From assembly GCA_041601945.1 (NCBI GenBank), contig JBFIHG010000036.1:1-25124 (forward strand): DNA of 25,124 nucleotides, read 5' to 3'. Origin of the DNA: JBFJKD01 sp041601945. Its GTDB lineage: Bacteria; Pseudomonadota; Gammaproteobacteria; Pseudomonadales; Porticoccaceae. Position numbers and translations under genes: made by a program. Numbering within the stretch: the first letter of the stretch is position 1; every line of letters starts with the position of its first letter. This document shows, piece after piece, positions 23,600 through 25,124 of the stretch. The notes under the pieces are model-generated. The model saw nothing but the letters and a program-made list of their open reading frames with translations, was not told where the DNA came from and ran no database searches.

Positions 23600-24583
23600 T
23601 TAGTCCGACCCCCTGTTTAAGCGATCGAGCACGCTGCGCGCTTCGGCCACAATGTCTGCTATGACTTCGGCGGCGGGTTTTACGGACCGTATCAGGCCCG
23701 CGCCCTGGCCGGCTGGCAGGGAGCCGTTGTCCATGTCGCCCAGCAGCCGCCCGCGGTGGGCGGCAGCGGCGCCCACGTGCTGCAATTGCAGGGGGAACGG
23801 TTCGATGTCTTGTTCTCTACCACGCCAGGAGCGGGTAAATTGATTGTCAATCAGGCGGCAGGGCTTGCCGCTATGGCAGCGGCTAACGACGGTGCCGTCA
23901 ACTCCGATGGCGGCAATCTGTTGGCCATAGTTAGGGTGGGCGTGGGCTTCGGTTGTGGCAATAAAGCGGGTGCCCATCCACACGCCCTGGGCGCCGAATG
24001 CGAGTGCCGCAACCAGTCCCCGGCCATCCACCAGACCACCACCGGCGATCACCGGCACTTGCACCGCGTCGACTACTGCTGGTACCAGGGTCGCGGTGGC
24101 GATGGTTCCAACGTGGCCGCCGCCTTCGCTACCCGAGGCGATAATGGCATCCACGCCGGCTTCCGCGAGAGCTTTCGCCTGCGCGACCGAGCCCACCACG
24201 GACATGACGAATATGCCCCGCTGATGCGCTTCGTCCACGAAACCCGCTGGATTACCCAAACCAGAAATTAACACGGGCACTTTCTCACTCAGGCAGACAT
24301 TTATCTGCGCCTGGACATTTTTGGCGTAGGCAATGGTTTCTGCGTCGATGACTTTGGGTTTGCCAAACAGGATGTCGACGCCGAAGGGTCGCGCCGTGAG
24401 TGTGCGCGCGATTCGAATTTCAGTGCGCAGTTCGTCAGCGGTCATATAGCCCGCACCGATCACGCCAAGACCGCCGGCACGGGATACCCCGCCCGCCAGT
24501 TTGCCGGTGGCGATAAGCCCCATCCCGGCCTGAATAATCGGATAGCGAATACCCAGAAGTTTACATAGCGGTGTGGTTAGCAC
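23600..24583 (-). CDS. Nitronate monooxygenase / FMN-dependent 2-nitropropane dioxygenase family
   Basis: 327 aa from GTG 24583 (VLTTPLCKLLGIRYPIIQAG), with GGGG about 9 nt upstream; the open frame runs to 24694 but the extra residues lack family resemblance. FMN-binding TIM-barrel motifs: IIQAGMGLIATGKLAGGVSR, GGLGVIGAG, ASGSEGGGHVG with the likely catalytic H157, and VPVIAGGGLVDGRGLVAAL, then GAQGVWMGTRFIAT. The family oxidises alkyl nitronates or reduces enoyl groups (FabK-like). It reads leftward into the phosphotriesterase-like gene. Function beyond the family is not shown. Confidence 0.92.
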   Translation of the reverse strand: MLTTPLCKLLGIRYPIIQAGMGLIATGKLAGGVSRAGGLGVIGAGYMTADELRTEIRIARTLTARPFGVDILFGKPKVIDAETIAYAKNVQAQINVCLSEKVPVLISGLGNPAGFVDEAHQRGIFVMSVVGSVAQAKALAEAGVDAIIASGSEGGGHVGTIATATLVPAVVDAVQVPVIAGGGLVDGRGLVAALAFGAQGVWMGTRFIATTEAHAHPNYGQQIAAIGVDGTVVSRCHSGKPCRLIDNQFTRSWRGREQDIEPFPLQLQHVGAAAAHRGRLLGDMDNGSLPAGQGAGLIRSVKPAAEVIADIVAEARSVLDRLNRGSD

Positions 24584-24755
24584 GGGTGATGCCCCTGTTA
24601 CCTCAATCCTTTGGCGGTCAACGGTTAAACGGGTATGCCCGTCGTTTATTGTAGGAAGCCTAAGATAAAAGATTATGTGTATTAACCCAAGCAAAAGTTT
24701 GTCTCGGCGCCCGATATCGATGTTGTGCGGGAAACAAATTTGGTACCCTGCCCGT

Positions 24756-25124
24756 GGGAGTCGGCCGGGCGATCGCTGTTCGTTGGCACGGGTTATCGCG
24801 CAAGCGGTAACCCTGGTTAGCGGGGGGAGGAAAGTCCGGGCTCCACAGGGCAGGGTGCCAGGTAACGCCTGGGAGGCGCGAGCCTACGGAAAGTGCCACA
24901 GAAAATATACCGCCGATGGCCACAGCAGCAATGCCGTGCGCACAGGTAAGGTTGAAATGGTGCGGTAAGAGCGCACCGCGCGTCTGGCAACAGGCGTGGC
25001 AGGGTAAACCCCACCCGGAGCAAGACCAAATAGGAATCCATTGGCGCGGCCCGCGCTGGATTCGGGTAGGTTGCTTGAGGCTCGCGGTGACGCGAGTCCC
25101 AGAGGAATGATCGTCCTCGACAGA
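24756..25124 (+). ncRNA. rnpB: RNase P RNA (class A), 3' end cut by the window
   Basis: The catalytic RNA of RNase P, which matures tRNA 5' ends. The universally conserved core is clear: GGGGAGGAAAGTCCGGGCTCC near 24823-24845, then CAGGGTGCCAGGTAACGCCTGG, ACCGCCGATGGCC, GGTAAGAGCGCACCGCG, GGTAAACCCCACCCGGAGCA and CCAAATAGGAATCC. The P3 hairpin is at 24790-24813 (GGGTTA...TAACCC with a GCAA loop). The last bases seen, GTCCTCGACAGA, precede the final ACCC-type 3' segment, so about 25-30 nt are missing. The 5' end near 24756 is estimated from alignment to known RNAs; TACCCT at about 24744 may be the -10 box. Usually directly after rsmI in Pseudomonas relatives. Confidence 0.97.

Noticed and set aside
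24675..25110. Several open frames around and inside rnpB on both strands
   Set aside because: The sequence is a conserved structural RNA; the frames are by-products of its base composition.

Overview
The window looks like chromosomal DNA of a free-living, probably marine, gammaproteobacterium of the Pseudomonadales/Cellvibrionales type (inference). The main support is the housekeeping block lpoA-yraN-diaA-like-dolP-like, read leftward and divergent from rsmI. A class A RNase P RNA lies a little downstream, and it also looks gammaproteobacterial. Moderate GC, several oxidative catabolic enzymes (ring-hydroxylating dioxygenase, Baeyer-Villiger monooxygenase, acetoacetate-CoA ligase, nitronate monooxygenase) and a deazaflavin-type reductase fit a lipid- or hydrocarbon-using aerobe.

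Layout. 1-1160: the end of a fatty-acid hydroxylase/sterol desaturase gene, overlapping a VTT (TVP38/DedA-like) membrane protein fused to a rhodanese domain. 1288-3205: Rieske dioxygenase alpha and beta subunits, overlapping, with no ferredoxin or reductase beside them, closed by a hairpin. 3206-3814: a long AT-rich non-coding gap. 3815-5263: a multi-TM conserved-TM-helix (CmpX/MscS-related) protein with a textbook terminator. 5409-7883: a HerA-like DUF853 ATPase and two small membrane proteins. 7965-9941 (minus): acetoacetate-CoA ligase. About 10069-10874: a PepSY membrane protein, possibly coupled to a short leader ORF.

10875-13980 is the accessory pocket. It holds two AT-rich orphan genes without visible ribosome binding sites. 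The first is bracketed by integron-cassette-like core sites (GTTAGGT before it, ACCTAAC after it). Next come a REP/RAYT-like transposase-start remnant, an MBL-fold hydrolase and a toxin-first HigB/RelE-XRE toxin-antitoxin pair with a near-consensus promoter and a palindromic operator. Two 26-nt hairpin repeats differing at one base (12211 and 13953) flank the hydrolase and the toxin-antitoxin module.

14152-17087: a small outer-membrane-barrel-like protein with a His-rich mature N-terminus, a deazaflavin (F420-type) nitroreductase-family protein, and convergently a Baeyer-Villiger monooxygenase. 17176-20642 (minus): dolP-like, diaA/gmhA-like, yraN, lpoA, tightly overlapping, for envelope integrity and peptidoglycan synthesis. 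20672-21535: rsmI. 21625-24583: tesB-type thioesterase, then a phosphotriesterase-family amidohydrolase and a nitronate monooxygenase on minus; these three separate rsmI from rnpB, which begins near 24756 and runs off the window. No tRNA, rRNA, CRISPR array or intact transposase was seen. I did not find a convincing wholly new multi-gene defence or metabolic system; the most unusual structure is the accessory pocket at 10.9-14.0 kb.
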